This document shows, piece by piece, positions 10,286-18,756 of a stretch of DNA of 64,000 bases. The DNA is from Chitinophagales bacterium (lineage in GTDB: Bacteria; Bacteroidota; Bacteroidia; Chitinophagales; Chitinophagaceae). Each line of letters begins with the position of its first letter. The first letter of the stretch is position 1. The stretch covers positions 173,899-237,898 of the forward strand of contig JAFLBM010000004.1 of NCBI GenBank assembly GCA_017303455.1, given 5' to 3'. The notes under the pieces are model-generated. The model was not told where the DNA came from. It was given only the letters and a program-made list of their open reading frames with translations, and searched no databases. A program made the position numbers and the translations under genes.

Positions 10286-10939
10286 TTATTTCTCAAAGCT
10301 GGTAATACTTTTTTTAATTTTAGCAAGGATGTCACGAAGTTGATTATTTTGTAACGAATTGATATTATCAAAAGCCTTCTTCTTTTCAATAAATTCATTC
10401 GCAGCCTTTTTGCTAATCTTAATATTACTGTAATCAACGGACGGAGTAATATCAATGCTGTTAGCAAATAGGAAATTGCTTTCTAAACCATAATGCTTTA
10501 CGTTGATTAATACGCCTCTTTTAACAAGACAAAATAAAAATTTGCTTTGGTTAATTACCTTTTGTAATTCCCCGAAATTTGTTTCTGTGTATAAAATATT
10601 GGTTTGGGTTGCTGAACCGCCAATGCCAGATATCGCTCTATCAAGCAATATTTGCTTTGTCCGGCCTTTTGAAAAAACACCAATAATATTGGCTGGTTTT
10701 ACTTCATAGAACGCTGCCTCATTTTTGAAAGAAGCTTTGATTTTAACCGGTAGTGGGTTAGTAAAAAGAGTGTACTGCTGAAGTAAAACTTCTAAATCAG
10801 AAAACAGTTTTAAGTGCCAGTTCGTTTCGTATTCATCAATCGTTACTTTTTGGTGGCGAATAACTGTTTGAAGTTGCCTGACTTTTGTTTTAAGCCTGCT
10901 ATTTTCTTTCTTTAGTCCCGATAGTATTTTATCTTTCAT
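10286..10939 (-). CDS. Putative LytTR-like DNA-binding protein with N-terminal coiled coil
   Basis: A 217-aa protein starting at the ATG at 10939 (a TTG two codons upstream is less likely). The first 40 residues are a charged heptad-like helix. The middle, with EVKPANIIGVFSKGR, a stretch of about 40 residues, then FLFCLVKRGVLINVKHYGL, resembles the beta-strand pattern of LytTR DNA-binding domains, where the second block corresponds to the conserved F.R.H.S.LVN region; the usual His is replaced. The last 40 residues are again helical and Lys-rich. If the assignment holds it is a transcription regulator of the element. It lies upstream of a 49-aa gene in the same direction. Moderate-to-low confidence. 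Confidence 0.5.
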   Translation of the reverse strand: MKDKILSGLKKENSRLKTKVRQLQTVIRHQKVTIDEYETNWHLKLFSDLEVLLQQYTLFTNPLPVKIKASFKNEAAFYEVKPANIIGVFSKGRTKQILLDRAISGIGGSATQTNILYTETNFGELQKVINQSKFLFCLVKRGVLINVKHYGLESNFLFANSIDITPSVDYSNIKISKKAANEFIEKKKAFDNINSLQNNQLRDILAKIKKSITSFEK

Positions 10940-10985
10940 ACTCAAATTTAATGAAGATAATTAGCTGAAACAACAGCCTCTAAAG

Positions 10986-12194
10986 TCATAATCGCCCAAT
11001 AATTGTCACCCACTTCTGCATTATTTCTTTCATCATGTTTAATGTGGCTTTATCAGGAGCATGATATTTAGTTTCTAAGCTTCCGAAAGAAATATCATCT
11101 TTTTGAAGTGTAGTAAATAATTTTGAAACAGTTTTCAGCATTGGTGCAATGGTACGATTGATAATGATTTTGTCAACCACCAGTAACCTGATAAGTACCG
11201 CCAGCTTAGCAACAGATAAAGATGTTTGTATTTTTAACTCCGGGTCTATCATTACGTCTTTATCGGAAGCCCTCTTGCTTTTTTGTTGGATGTGTTTTAT
11301 TTCCTCTGTTATATAATCTGTTATTTGTTTTTTCAGGTGTAGTTTTTTACTATCAAAGCCGGTAGTTGCTTTGGTTTTTACCTGAGAAATTAAACTAAAG
11401 TGCTGTTGCAGGAATGAAATATTTGCCGCATCTGTTTCAAAATGTTCTGCCTGCGCTTTTATCAAGTCAATTTCATACTCAATAAAACAATTTGAATTGA
11501 AATTATTGTAATAAAGTAAATTTCTGACAGCATTTTCTGTTATAGATGCGGAAGCTGCTTCAATTTCCTGAACGAGGTTTTGCAGATAAACTAATTGTCT
11601 GTAGCTAAGACCATATTCCGGTAAACTACATTGCTCTGTTACTGCCTGTTGAAATACCTTAAGAAGTTGGCTGTTATCCAGCTTTAACAGCAAATAGTCA
11701 ATTTTTATCTTTAAGCATTCTGATATTTCCCGGAATTGAAATTTTGCAATCCTGCTTTCAAAATCATAATATTCGTAAAAGAAATTTTGTATAAACCCGA
11801 GTGTTGTTTCAATCTGTGTACAAACTCCACTATGGCATTCTATATTTTCAAATACTTCATCACTGATATTTCTTAGCAATGCCTGAACTAATTTTATGTA
11901 CTGCCCCTTATCAAAGGCGAAGGCATTATCAATAAGCTCTTCCATCAGCAGCATGGGTATATATTCCACATCCGTCTGAAGGCTTTTAAGTAAATCGCTT
12001 TCTAACAATTCAGGAAAAACCTGTTTATTTCTGGTGGCGTTATCCATGCCATTACTAAGTATAAAATACCATTTACCAAGTGCCTGTTGAACCGACAATT
12101 TCGGGCCTGAAAATGAGGAGTCATCCTGAAGAAGCAGAGATTGGGTAATGTCAAAACTCTTTGCAATTCCGTTTGCTTTTACTACACTTTTCAT
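10986..12194 (-). CDS. Hypothetical 402-aa element protein (RteC-like tail possible)
   Basis: A 402-aa soluble, mainly helical protein with no signal peptide or catalytic motif that I can recognise. The C-terminal 80 residues (a hydrophobic helix around AKLAVLIRLLVVD followed by SFGSLETKYHAPDKATLN) are reminiscent of the C-terminal region of RteC-type regulators of Bacteroidota conjugative transposons, but the match is weak. The gene is transcribed away from two 11-bp direct repeats (12251-12283) located 57 bp upstream, so it may be regulated by the LuxR-type protein encoded next to it. Function is not established. Confidence 0.6.
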   Translation of the reverse strand: MKSVVKANGIAKSFDITQSLLLQDDSSFSGPKLSVQQALGKWYFILSNGMDNATRNKQVFPELLESDLLKSLQTDVEYIPMLLMEELIDNAFAFDKGQYIKLVQALLRNISDEVFENIECHSGVCTQIETTLGFIQNFFYEYYDFESRIAKFQFREISECLKIKIDYLLLKLDNSQLLKVFQQAVTEQCSLPEYGLSYRQLVYLQNLVQEIEAASASITENAVRNLLYYNNFNSNCFIEYEIDLIKAQAEHFETDAANISFLQQHFSLISQVKTKATTGFDSKKLHLKKQITDYITEEIKHIQQKSKRASDKDVMIDPELKIQTSLSVAKLAVLIRLLVVDKIIINRTIAPMLKTVSKLFTTLQKDDISFGSLETKYHAPDKATLNMMKEIMQKWVTIIGRL

Positions 12195-12250
12195 AACACA
12201 CTTTTGAGTAGTAAGATTGCAAACAGCAAACCAATAACATTACGTTAAGT

Positions 12251-12283
12251 AGCGTATTTTAGTAAGTAATTCAGCGTATTTTA
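12251..12283. promoter_or_regulatory. Tandem 11-bp direct repeats, candidate operator
   Basis: AGCGTATTTTA occurs at 12251-12261 and again at 12273-12283, exactly 22 bp apart, about two helical turns. The pair lies between the stop of the LuxR-type gene and the start of the 402-aa gene, where a regulator controlling the latter would bind. No function is proven. Confidence 0.5.
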
Positions 12284-12305
12284 AGGCTAAAACCAGCCAG
12301 ATTTG

Positions 12306-13295
12306 TTAATTTGTAGGCACCACACCCAATTTATTGAGCAGTTCCAACTTATTGGAAACTTTCACTTTGTCAAATATATTCTGTACATGCTTTGTTACCG
12401 TTCTTTCGGCTATAAACAGGCTGTCGGCAATTTGTTTATAGGAACTGCCCCTGCAAATTAAACTGGCTATCTCTCTTTCCCTGGCTGTTAGTTGATATTG
12501 TTTACAGCTTTCAAATATTCTTTCTTCAGCACTAAGCCGTTCTATTTCACGGGTTCTTTTATCCACTTCTTCCTGTAGTTTTTCGTTCCAGCGGGATAAT
12601 TTTTCTTCTGAGTCAATAAGGCGTTGATGTTCCGATTTTACCATTCTTATATGTTGCTTTAACTGTAGTGCAAGCAATAATAAAAATCCAGTGTTTGTAG
12701 TGGTTGCTTCAACAGCCTGTCCTAAATTATAAAAATCAATTACCGGCAAACTAACCCACGGCGTGAGGCTAATAAATGATACTGCCATTTCTTCTTTTGC
12801 CCCTTTTGTTTCAAAACTGTTTTTATATTTATGGCGTACTGCCTTTATTAATGTAATGATTACCCATAAGGCGTATGCGGTTGGAATGATTAGAAGATTT
12901 TTTGCAGCTTCAAGATTTCCTGATGATACAAACAAAATTACAAAGATGACATACGGAGCTATCAAAAAAATAAATACCCCTTTATAGGCATGAAACTTCA
13001 TTTTCTCTAAACGGAAGGCATGATAAACATAGTAAGGAAAATAACAGGGAGTTACAAACCCCGTGGCGTATGCAATACTTGTTTGAAGATAATAGGAACC
13101 CGGCAGGTTTTCATCAGGCAATAAGCCGCCGGTTACATTGTAAACTATAAGGAGAAAAATTAAAATGATATTAAGGTAAGCCGATTTATCATCTGGCCGG
13201 GCCAGGCGGTAAATAAGCAAGTAGGAAAGAATGACTATTTCTATACAGACGAATAGAAAAGTAACAAGGTGCATTTGGGTACCCGGTAACAGCAT
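12306..13295 (-). CDS. Membrane sensor with C-terminal LuxR-type HTH domain
   Basis: A 329-aa protein. The first 215 residues contain about seven hydrophobic segments, a membrane sensor module. A coiled-coil linker of about 45 residues (QRLIDSEEKLSRWNEKLQ) leads to a LuxR/FixJ helix-turn-helix at the C-terminus: LTAREREIASLICRG, then IADSLFIAERTVTKH and IFDKVKVSNK. Such one-component membrane regulators are frequent in Bacteroidota; the ligand is unknown. A second in-frame ATG at 13274 would shorten it by seven residues. It may act on the direct repeats just downstream or on the element's transfer genes. The HTH assignment is firm, the targets are inferred. Confidence 0.88.
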   Translation of the reverse strand: MLLPGTQMHLVTFLFVCIEIVILSYLLIYRLARPDDKSAYLNIILIFLLIVYNVTGGLLPDENLPGSYYLQTSIAYATGFVTPCYFPYYVYHAFRLEKMKFHAYKGVFIFLIAPYVIFVILFVSSGNLEAAKNLLIIPTAYALWVIITLIKAVRHKYKNSFETKGAKEEMAVSFISLTPWVSLPVIDFYNLGQAVEATTTNTGFLLLLALQLKQHIRMVKSEHQRLIDSEEKLSRWNEKLQEEVDKRTREIERLSAEERIFESCKQYQLTAREREIASLICRGSSYKQIADSLFIAERTVTKHVQNIFDKVKVSNKLELLNKLGVVPTN

Positions 13296-13314
13296 ATCGT
13301 TTTGCTTACGTTTT

Positions 13315-13884
13315 CTAAAGGCTTTTCATACAAAAAAGCTTGTATCCAAAATCAAGTTCCTTATATATCTTAAAACCATGTTTCAGGTACCACGGTAAAT
13401 TTCTTTCTGTTGAAGTTTCCAGAATTACAGGGCGGCCTTCAGTTTTGCTTTTCTCCAATATTTGTTTTAGCAAAACCGTTCCTGCTCCTTTGTTTTGTTC
13501 GGATGGGATTACGCCTATAAACCACAAGTATGTAAAAGGCTGATGTGGATGAATCTTTTTTATAGTAGCCTCCCGCTGTATGGCTTTTTTTGCATTGCTT
13601 AAACCGGTGCAACTTGTTATCAATTTAATATCGGCACCAATAGACCTGAAAGTTGTTTTTTTCTTATCAGGGTAAATAATCAGGGCGCAGGCCTTTTTGT
13701 CATCCGAAAGTAATACTTCACCAAACCAGTAGCAGTAATCAAATGAATACTCCATTAGTTTGCTTATCCGGTGCTTCCTTTTCTTATCCTGCTTTATAAT
13801 ATAGTTTACGCTTTTGTTGTCAGCAAAAGACGCTGTCAGAATAGAAACGACAGTTTTTCTATCAGAATAGGAAGCCTTGGTCAT
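13315..13884 (-). CDS. GNAT-family N-acetyltransferase
   Basis: A 189-aa protein with the GNAT fold. Motif A is seen in the second half (LWFIGVIPSEQNKGAGTVLL, with Q/N-K-G-x-G acetyl-CoA pyrophosphate loop) and motif B near the end (PWYLKHGFKIYKEL). Substrate unknown; small-molecule or protein N-acetylation is possible. It precedes the LuxR-type membrane regulator by 19 bp in the same direction, so the two may be co-transcribed. It looks like element cargo rather than a transfer gene. Confidence 0.88.
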   Translation of the reverse strand: MTKASYSDRKTVVSILTASFADNKSVNYIIKQDKKRKHRISKLMEYSFDYCYWFGEVLLSDDKKACALIIYPDKKKTTFRSIGADIKLITSCTGLSNAKKAIQREATIKKIHPHQPFTYLWFIGVIPSEQNKGAGTVLLKQILEKSKTEGRPVILETSTERNLPWYLKHGFKIYKELDFGYKLFCMKSL

Positions 13885-14090
13885 GGTTATTTTAATCGCT
13901 TAAGATATAACTATCAATTTCTATACCGATTAAAACTTAAATTTTTATTATTGCTATTATCCGGCTGATTTTGTTTTATTTACAGTTGTTCAAGACAGCT
14001 TTTTATTCAACAATTATGTAGATTTCACGGCAGTCTATAACAGGAATCAATCAGTGATTTACTAAGTGTTTATACTGATGTCCTTAATTA

Positions 14091-14243
14091 AAAGACCCGG
14101 CGCAATCCTTCCAGCGTTTATATAAATTATTACTCCTTCGTGTCAACTAAACGGCGGAACCATTGCGCCGGATAACGATATTTGGAATTGAGTTTGGCAT
14201 AACAAAGATTACCTGAATGTATTCCGCCAAACACAATTCCAGA
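14091..14243. repeat. Structured 153-bp repeat, copy 1
   Basis: First of two diverged copies of the same element in the same orientation (the other is 14874-15029). It contains two nested inverted repeats: CCGGCGCAAT (14097-14106) with ATTGCGCCGG (14162-14171), and GGAATTGAGTTTGGC (14184-14198) with GCCAAACACAATTCC (14226-14240). It occupies much of the 405-bp gap between the GNAT gene and the cyclotransferase-like gene; I see no gene in the rest of that gap. Confidence 0.85.
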
Positions 14244-14289
14244 CAACCAAAGAAGCTTTATATCTTTAGCGTATAAAGAAGTTAATCCA

Positions 14290-14793
14290 ATGATGATTTT
14301 TGCATACGGCTCAAATATGAATATTAACAGGCTCACTCAACGGGTGCCGTCAGCCACAAAATTTACCAATGTATTTCTTCCTGGCTATAAATTAGTTTGT
14401 AATAAAGTAAGCAAAGATGGCTCCGCTAAAGCAAACATTGTTAAGTCAGGCATCACCACTGATATAGTTTGGGGAGTATTATTTAAGATTGAAAAAAAAG
14501 AGAAACCCCTGCTTGATAAAGCCGAAGGATTAGGTAAGGGTTACAATGAAGATAGTTTGACCTTTTATGCTGAAAATAATTCACAGCATGTTGCACAGGT
14601 TTATATCGCTGATAGCAATTCAATCAATAATAGTTTAGTTGCCTATGATTGGTATAAAGAGTTTATTATAACAGGTGCTATTCAAAATCAATTACCTGCT
14701 GATTATATTTCGCAACTTCAATCTATTCCTTGTATCCCAGACCCTGATGAAAAACGTAGCGAAAAGAACTACTCTATTTTGCAGGGAGAATAA
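14290..14793 (+). CDS. Gamma-glutamylcyclotransferase-like (AIG2/GGCT fold) protein
   Basis: A 167-aa protein starting MMIFAYGSNMN, the signature FAYGSNM of the GGCT/AIG2 fold, with the conserved VWGVLFKI strand and a carboxylate in the KAEGLGKGY segment that matches the family's catalytic Glu position. Family members release 5-oxoproline from gamma-glutamyl compounds or from gamma-glutamylamines; some act in toxin modification. The gene stands alone on the plus strand and is flanked on both sides by copies of a 150-bp structured repeat, like a small inserted cassette. Fold assignment is good; substrate unknown. Confidence 0.85.
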   Translation: MMIFAYGSNMNINRLTQRVPSATKFTNVFLPGYKLVCNKVSKDGSAKANIVKSGITTDIVWGVLFKIEKKEKPLLDKAEGLGKGYNEDSLTFYAENNSQHVAQVYIADSNSINNSLVAYDWYKEFIITGAIQNQLPADYISQLQSIPCIPDPDEKRSEKNYSILQGE

Positions 14794-14873
14794 TATTTAT
14801 TGTTTGCCAGCATTTCGTTCAATGTGCATCTTCTGTTGCGACGCTCCGTTCAACTTTCTGTTCTTCTATCATC

Positions 14874-15029
14874 AAAGACCTGGCGCAATCCTTCCATCGT
14901 TTATATAAATCGTTACTCCTTCGTCGTAACGAAACGGCGGAACCATTGCGCCGGATAAGGATATTGGGAATTGAGATTGGCTTTTCTTCAAGATGCCAAT
15001 AAAGCTATCCTGCCAAACACAATTCCAGA
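14874..15029. repeat. Structured 156-bp repeat, copy 2
   Basis: Second copy of the element at 14091-14243, same orientation. Arms are conserved: TGGCGCAAT (14881-14889) with ATTGCGCCGG (14945-14954), and GGAATTGAGATTGGC (14967-14981) with GCCAAACACAATTCC (15012-15026). Sequence between the arms has diverged more than the arms, as expected if the stems are what is kept. Confidence 0.85.
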
Positions 15030-15113
15030 AATAGTAAAGCAGATTTTACAATGATGAAATTGTAATACTGCTCATTCAACTGACCCTGCCGCAAAATTAT
15101 TGTCCTGCTCTGT

Positions 15114-15245
15114 GCGGAACAAGGTCGTCGTCCCACATTATAAAGAGCCGTAAATCGCCACGGGTTTTCAAAAAAATCTCCACCAGAGTATTCGATACTA
15201 TTCCACATGGGGTAGTATTTTATTTGAAAAACCTTGTTTCTCCGC
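15114..15245. ncRNA. Candidate rod-like structured RNA or leader
   Basis: The 309 bp between repeat copy 2 and ssb hold no convincing gene but can fold as one long rod: GCGG-AACAA (15114-15122) pairs with TTGTT-CTCCGC (15234-15245), GGTTTTCAAA pairs with TTTGAAAAACC (15223-15233), and an apical hairpin has ATACTATTCC and GGGGTAGTAT around an ACAT loop (15196-15219). Strand and expression are unknown. It could be a small RNA, part of the ssb leader, or a DNA structure used in replication or transfer. Confidence 0.35.
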
Positions 15246-15338
15246 CGCAGTCCTAATGGCTGGTCGCTAAGGGTAAATGAATGAAGCGAAGCTGACTTCA
15301 TTTAATAATTATTTTTTAAACATTTAAAATTTCATGTT

Positions 15339-15737
15339 ATGGAAATCATCGGACGAGTAACAGCAGACGCAACCGTTAGCGAAACAAAAGCAGGGAAAAA
15401 AGTAGTGAACTTTTCTATTGCTATTTATGACACTTACAAAACAAAAGGCAGTACCGAGGTTCAGAAAATTGTAACCTATGTAAACTGCTCGTACTGGATT
15501 AACCCCGGTGTGGCTGCTTACCTTACTAAAGGCACATTAGTGGAATGTTCCGGCAGAGTTGGAGCAAATGCCTGGACAAACAAAGAAGGCGAAGTAAAAG
15601 CCAGCCTTACTTTCCATGTAAACAGCATCAAATTACATGGCCGTTCTACTGGTGGTAATGCAACACCTGCACCAGTAGTACCAATGGACACAGCACCTGC
15701 AGCCCTTTCAGCAGTTGCTGACGACTTACCATTTTAG
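15339..15737 (+). CDS. ssb: Single-stranded DNA-binding protein
   Basis: A 132-aa SSB. The OB fold covers residues 1-110 (MEIIGRVTADATV, VNFSIAIYD, AYLTKGTLVECSGRVG); a Pro/Ala-rich linker leads to the acidic tip DDLPF that recruits replication and repair proteins. Elements carry their own SSB to coat the single strand that enters the recipient. It is followed by DUF932 and RadC genes, the usual early-region set of Bacteroidota mobile elements. An intrinsic terminator follows nine bases after the stop. Confidence 0.96.
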   Translation: MEIIGRVTADATVSETKAGKKVVNFSIAIYDTYKTKGSTEVQKIVTYVNCSYWINPGVAAYLTKGTLVECSGRVGANAWTNKEGEVKASLTFHVNSIKLHGRSTGGNATPAPVVPMDTAPAALSAVADDLPF

Positions 15738-15745
15738 TTTTTATG

Positions 15746-15773
15746 GCATCCTGTCAAATGGCAGGATGCTTTT
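15746..15773 (+). terminator. Intrinsic terminator after ssb
   Basis: Arms GCATCCTG (15746-15753) and CAGGATGC (15762-15769) with an 8-nt loop, followed by TTTT. It separates ssb from the DUF932 gene, which starts 30 bp later. Confidence 0.8.
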
Positions 15774-15802
15774 CATTCTTAATCATTTCTAAATTTACGA
15801 TT

Positions 15803-16837
15803 ATGGCACACAATATTAATTTCAACGAGCAAACAGGTAAACACAGTTTTTTTTCAGTAAAAGAAAAAGCATGGCATGGTTTGGGGCAAATAGTAGAAGA
15901 TTATCCAAACAGCAAAGAAGCATTGCAATTTGCAGGGCTTGATTTTGAAGTTTGCAAAAGACCAAACATTCATAGACTGGATAATGGTAACGAGATTATT
16001 TCTACTAATTCATTCTACACTTACCGCCCAAATACCAACGCCATATTAGGCGACCGCTTAGGAAAAGATTATGAAGTGGTACAAAACATTGATGCTTTCA
16101 GTTTCTTTGATGCCATTGTAGATGGCGATGGCATCCAATACGAAACCGCAGGAGCATTAGGCAAAGGCGAAAAGATTTTCATTACCGCTAAATTACCGGG
16201 TTACATAAAAGTTGGTAGTGATGATATGATTGAAAAGTATTTGTTTCTTACTACTTCACATGATGGGTTTGGAAGCATCATGGCGGCGTTTACTCCCATT
16301 CGTATTGTTTGTAACAACACCCTCAATGCAGCTTTGAAAAACTGTAGTAATTCTATTAAAATCCGTCACACTGCCAATGCGAAAGAACGGCTGGAAGAAG
16401 CCTACAAAGTAATGGGAATATCTAATCAGCTTTCTGCACAGTTGGAAGGAATCTTTAACCAGTGGGCAAAAGTTCGCATTACAGATAAGGAAGTACAGAA
16501 ACTGATACAACTGGCAATGGTTCCCAACAAGGAAGTATTGCAGAATATTGAAAAAGGTGAGCTGGATGAACTAAGCACCTGCTTTAAAAATATGTGTGAT
16601 GATGTGTATGAATACAATATGACCAGCCCATCCCAACAATATGAAACAACAAAGGGAACGGTGTTCGGCACATACAACGCCATTACTGGCTATTTTCAAA
16701 ATGTAAGAAACTACAAAGACGAAGAAGCTAAGATGAAATCTTTATTGTACGGTGGAACTGCACAGTTAAGAACACAAAAGGCTTTTCAGCTATGTGAGAG
16801 TTTTGTAAAGTGTGAGTTTGCAGGTAACTGGAGTTAA
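15803..16837 (+). CDS. DUF932 family protein
   Basis: A 344-aa protein of the DUF932 (phage/plasmid-like) family: MAHNINFNEQTGKHSFFSVKEKAWHG begins with the typical segment ending in AWHGLG, followed by SHDGFGSIMAAFTPIRIVCNNTL near residues 150-175, the most conserved part of the family (the run given here is described by its ends: SHDG and CNNTL). I start it at the ATG at 15803 rather than 15743, since the extra 20 residues overlap the ssb terminator. Function of the family is unknown; it is almost always on plasmids and mobile elements next to ssb and RadC. A role in DNA metabolism after transfer is inferred. Confidence 0.92.
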   Translation: MAHNINFNEQTGKHSFFSVKEKAWHGLGQIVEDYPNSKEALQFAGLDFEVCKRPNIHRLDNGNEIISTNSFYTYRPNTNAILGDRLGKDYEVVQNIDAFSFFDAIVDGDGIQYETAGALGKGEKIFITAKLPGYIKVGSDDMIEKYLFLTTSHDGFGSIMAAFTPIRIVCNNTLNAALKNCSNSIKIRHTANAKERLEEAYKVMGISNQLSAQLEGIFNQWAKVRITDKEVQKLIQLAMVPNKEVLQNIEKGELDELSTCFKNMCDDVYEYNMTSPSQQYETTKGTVFGTYNAITGYFQNVRNYKDEEAKMKSLLYGGTAQLRTQKAFQLCESFVKCEFAGNWS

Positions 16838-16881
16838 TCATTTTTAAGGGGCATTGCAAAATGCCCCTTAAATTGATAAAA

Positions 16882-16931
16882 AAGCTGCCCCGCAACATAG
16901 TGACAGCGTTTGTAAAATGGCGGTGCAGCTT
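16882..16931. repeat. Hairpin upstream of the HNH gene
   Basis: AAGCTGC at 16882-16888 pairs with GCAGCTT at 16925-16931, with an inner CCGC/GCGG pair. A second hairpin, AAGGGGCAT with ATGCCCCTT, precedes it at 16846-16869 right after the DUF932 stop. On the plus strand the longer hairpin is followed by GGGTTTTT, so it may terminate transcription before the HNH gene. Confidence 0.5.
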
Positions 16932-16986
16932 GGGTTTTTAGTACCTTTAGATAATTTTTTTAGTTACAGTTCCGAAATAAATAAAA

Positions 16987-18036
16987 ATGTTTCGTTTAAA
17001 ATATACTGAAATACCTGGTAATCACTATAAGATAAACAGAGAGTTCATCGGTAATCCAATCAATGAGTTCGCAGAAATATATGAAAGATTTGTTGGCTTC
17101 TATGCAATTAAAACTCTGATAGCCGATGATGAATTACATAAACGGCCTTTAAAGCTCAAGAAGGATAGAACTTGCAGATTTTGTGGAGTATTGTTTAGTA
17201 AGGAAGAGAAGTTTAAATCAAAAGCACACTTGTTTCCTCAGTTAATCGGCAATAAATACCTTTTGTCAGATTTTGAGTGTGATAAATGCAATAGTCTATT
17301 TAGCAAATTTGAAAATGATTTAGCAAATTTTCTGGGTGCTACCAGAGCCTTCAGTATTTCTAATGCAAAAAAAGGGGGCCTTAAATTTAAGTCGCCTGAT
17401 AAAACATTTATTGTTCAAAAAGATTATGAGGCAGCTGATGATATTGCTAAACTTAGGATTGAATCACATGAAGAAGAAAATAATCACTTCACATTAGATG
17501 CCGAAAACAAAAAGGTTACTTTTCATACAACACGGGCATCTTATAATCCCCATAATGTTTATGGGGCATTCTTAAAAATGGGATTATCGGTTTTACCTGA
17601 CGAATTAGTTGATGATTATAAAATCGCTTTTGCCATACTTCAATCAACCAAAAAAAATGAAGAATCTGATAATCCACTTTTTAAACTAAATGTTTATCTA
17701 CATCCAGGTCCATCATTTCCATCGCCAATGCTGATTCTTTTTGAAAAAAAGAAAGAAACAGAACCTGTTCCGATGCATATAGTTTGCATCATGTTTCAGA
17801 ATTATACTTATCAATTAGTCTTGCCTTTATGCAAAAAAGATAAATGGATGTACGATGGTAAAAAAATTGTTACGGTGCCTAATATGCCCCCATTTATTGA
17901 TAAACATTTTGCAGAAAAGTTTGGAATTCCTATAGGGCATCGTCTAAATTTTAATTTTGACGAACTAAAACGAAATGAAAAGCATGAAGTAACATTTTCG
18001 TTTGAAAATTTCACAGATACTCGTTTAAATGAGTAA
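16987..18036 (+). CDS. HNH-family endonuclease-like protein
   Basis: A 349-aa protein. Residues about 55-115 have the zinc-binding HNH layout: CRFCG, then KAHLFPQLIGNKY with the catalytic-type His, then CDKCNSLFSKFEND, matching the HNH_5-like pattern C..C...H...C..CN. The remaining 230 residues are not recognised; they could be a sensor or specificity domain. Single-gene HNH proteins of this kind are frequent in defence islands, where they cut foreign DNA. Here it sits between DUF932 and RadC, near a GmrSD-like gene and the Argonaute operon. Nuclease activity is inferred from the motif; target unknown. Confidence 0.78.
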   Translation: MFRLKYTEIPGNHYKINREFIGNPINEFAEIYERFVGFYAIKTLIADDELHKRPLKLKKDRTCRFCGVLFSKEEKFKSKAHLFPQLIGNKYLLSDFECDKCNSLFSKFENDLANFLGATRAFSISNAKKGGLKFKSPDKTFIVQKDYEAADDIAKLRIESHEEENNHFTLDAENKKVTFHTTRASYNPHNVYGAFLKMGLSVLPDELVDDYKIAFAILQSTKKNEESDNPLFKLNVYLHPGPSFPSPMLILFEKKKETEPVPMHIVCIMFQNYTYQLVLPLCKKDKWMYDGKKIVTVPNMPPFIDKHFAEKFGIPIGHRLNFNFDELKRNEKHEVTFSFENFTDTRLNE

Positions 18037-18125
18037 CTTCTAAATAAAGCAATCTTTTTTTGGATTACTATTCTAAAGTAAAGGTTTAGTGTCAATTTTT
18101 CTTCATTAATTCCCCCACAAAGTTC

Positions 18126-18235
18126 GCCTTTTGGCTGCTGAAGCGGCCATGAAATTCCGGCATAAAGAAAACTGCTCCCACACTTTTTAAGATACTATTT
18201 ATTCCGTTGCTTCATTGCCTTTATTGCCAAAAGGC
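18126..18235. repeat. Spaced inverted repeat in the RadC leader
   Basis: GCCTTTTGGC (18126-18135) and its exact reverse complement GCCAAAAGGC (18226-18235) stand 90 bp apart in the 246-bp gap before radC. They could close a large leader structure; I see no gene in the gap. Confidence 0.4.
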
Positions 18236-18282
18236 AGTGACAGTTCTGTAATTAATTTTTAAAACAATTAAAAAGTTAAGTT

Positions 18283-18756
18283 ATGGAACAGTTAACAATG
18301 AAATTTCCGGAATGGACAAGAGTAGCTGAGGTGGAATTGGTTTACAAAACAAACGTAAAGCCGTCAGAAAGACCAAAGATTGGCAGTGTACAGGATTGTT
18401 ACAAACTGTTGAAGGAATTATGGAATGAAAACACCATTGAGATGCAGGAAGAATTTAAAGTAATGTTATTGAACAGAGGCAACAAAGTGATAGGTGTTTA
18501 TGAAGCATCTGCCGGTGGACTTACAGGAACTGTGGCAGACCCAAGATTGATACTGGCGGCTGCCATTAAATCATTGGCTGTAAGTATAGTGCTTTCTCAC
18601 AATCATCCGTCAGGCAATCTAAAACCAAGCAGAGCTGATGAAGAATTAACCCAAAAAATAAAGTGTGCCGCTGCTTACCATGATATAAGAGTAATAGACC
18701 ACATTATTATTACCAGCGAAGGGTATTATAGCTTTGCAAATGAGGGGCTGCTTTAA
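18283..18756 (+). CDS. radC: RadC-family JAB/MPN domain protein
   Basis: A 157-aa protein, shorter than chromosomal RadC because it lacks the N-terminal helix-hairpin-helix part. The metal site of the JAMM type is complete: LSHNHPSGNLKPSRAD, with HxH, the SG pair and the downstream Asp, followed by IIITSEGYYSFANEG. RadC proteins of mobile elements are thought to act on DNA or on ubiquitin-like targets; their biochemical role is unresolved. It belongs to the ssb-DUF932-RadC block typical of Bacteroidota conjugative elements. The stop overlaps a weak terminator. Confidence 0.92.
   Translation: MEQLTMKFPEWTRVAEVELVYKTNVKPSERPKIGSVQDCYKLLKELWNENTIEMQEEFKVMLLNRGNKVIGVYEASAGGLTGTVADPRLILAAAIKSLAVSIVLSHNHPSGNLKPSRADEELTQKIKCAAAYHDIRVIDHIIITSEGYYSFANEGLL

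Noticed and set aside
14091..15029. Integron cassette with attC sites
   Set aside because: The paired repeats lack the GTTRRRY/RYYYAAC core sites and no integron integrase is visible.
15114..15245. Retron non-coding RNA
   Set aside because: No reverse transcriptase gene is present in the window.
15005..15301. 98-codon minus-strand frame before ssb
   Set aside because: It overlaps repeat copy 2 and the rod-like fold, has no promoter box and no protein-like pattern.
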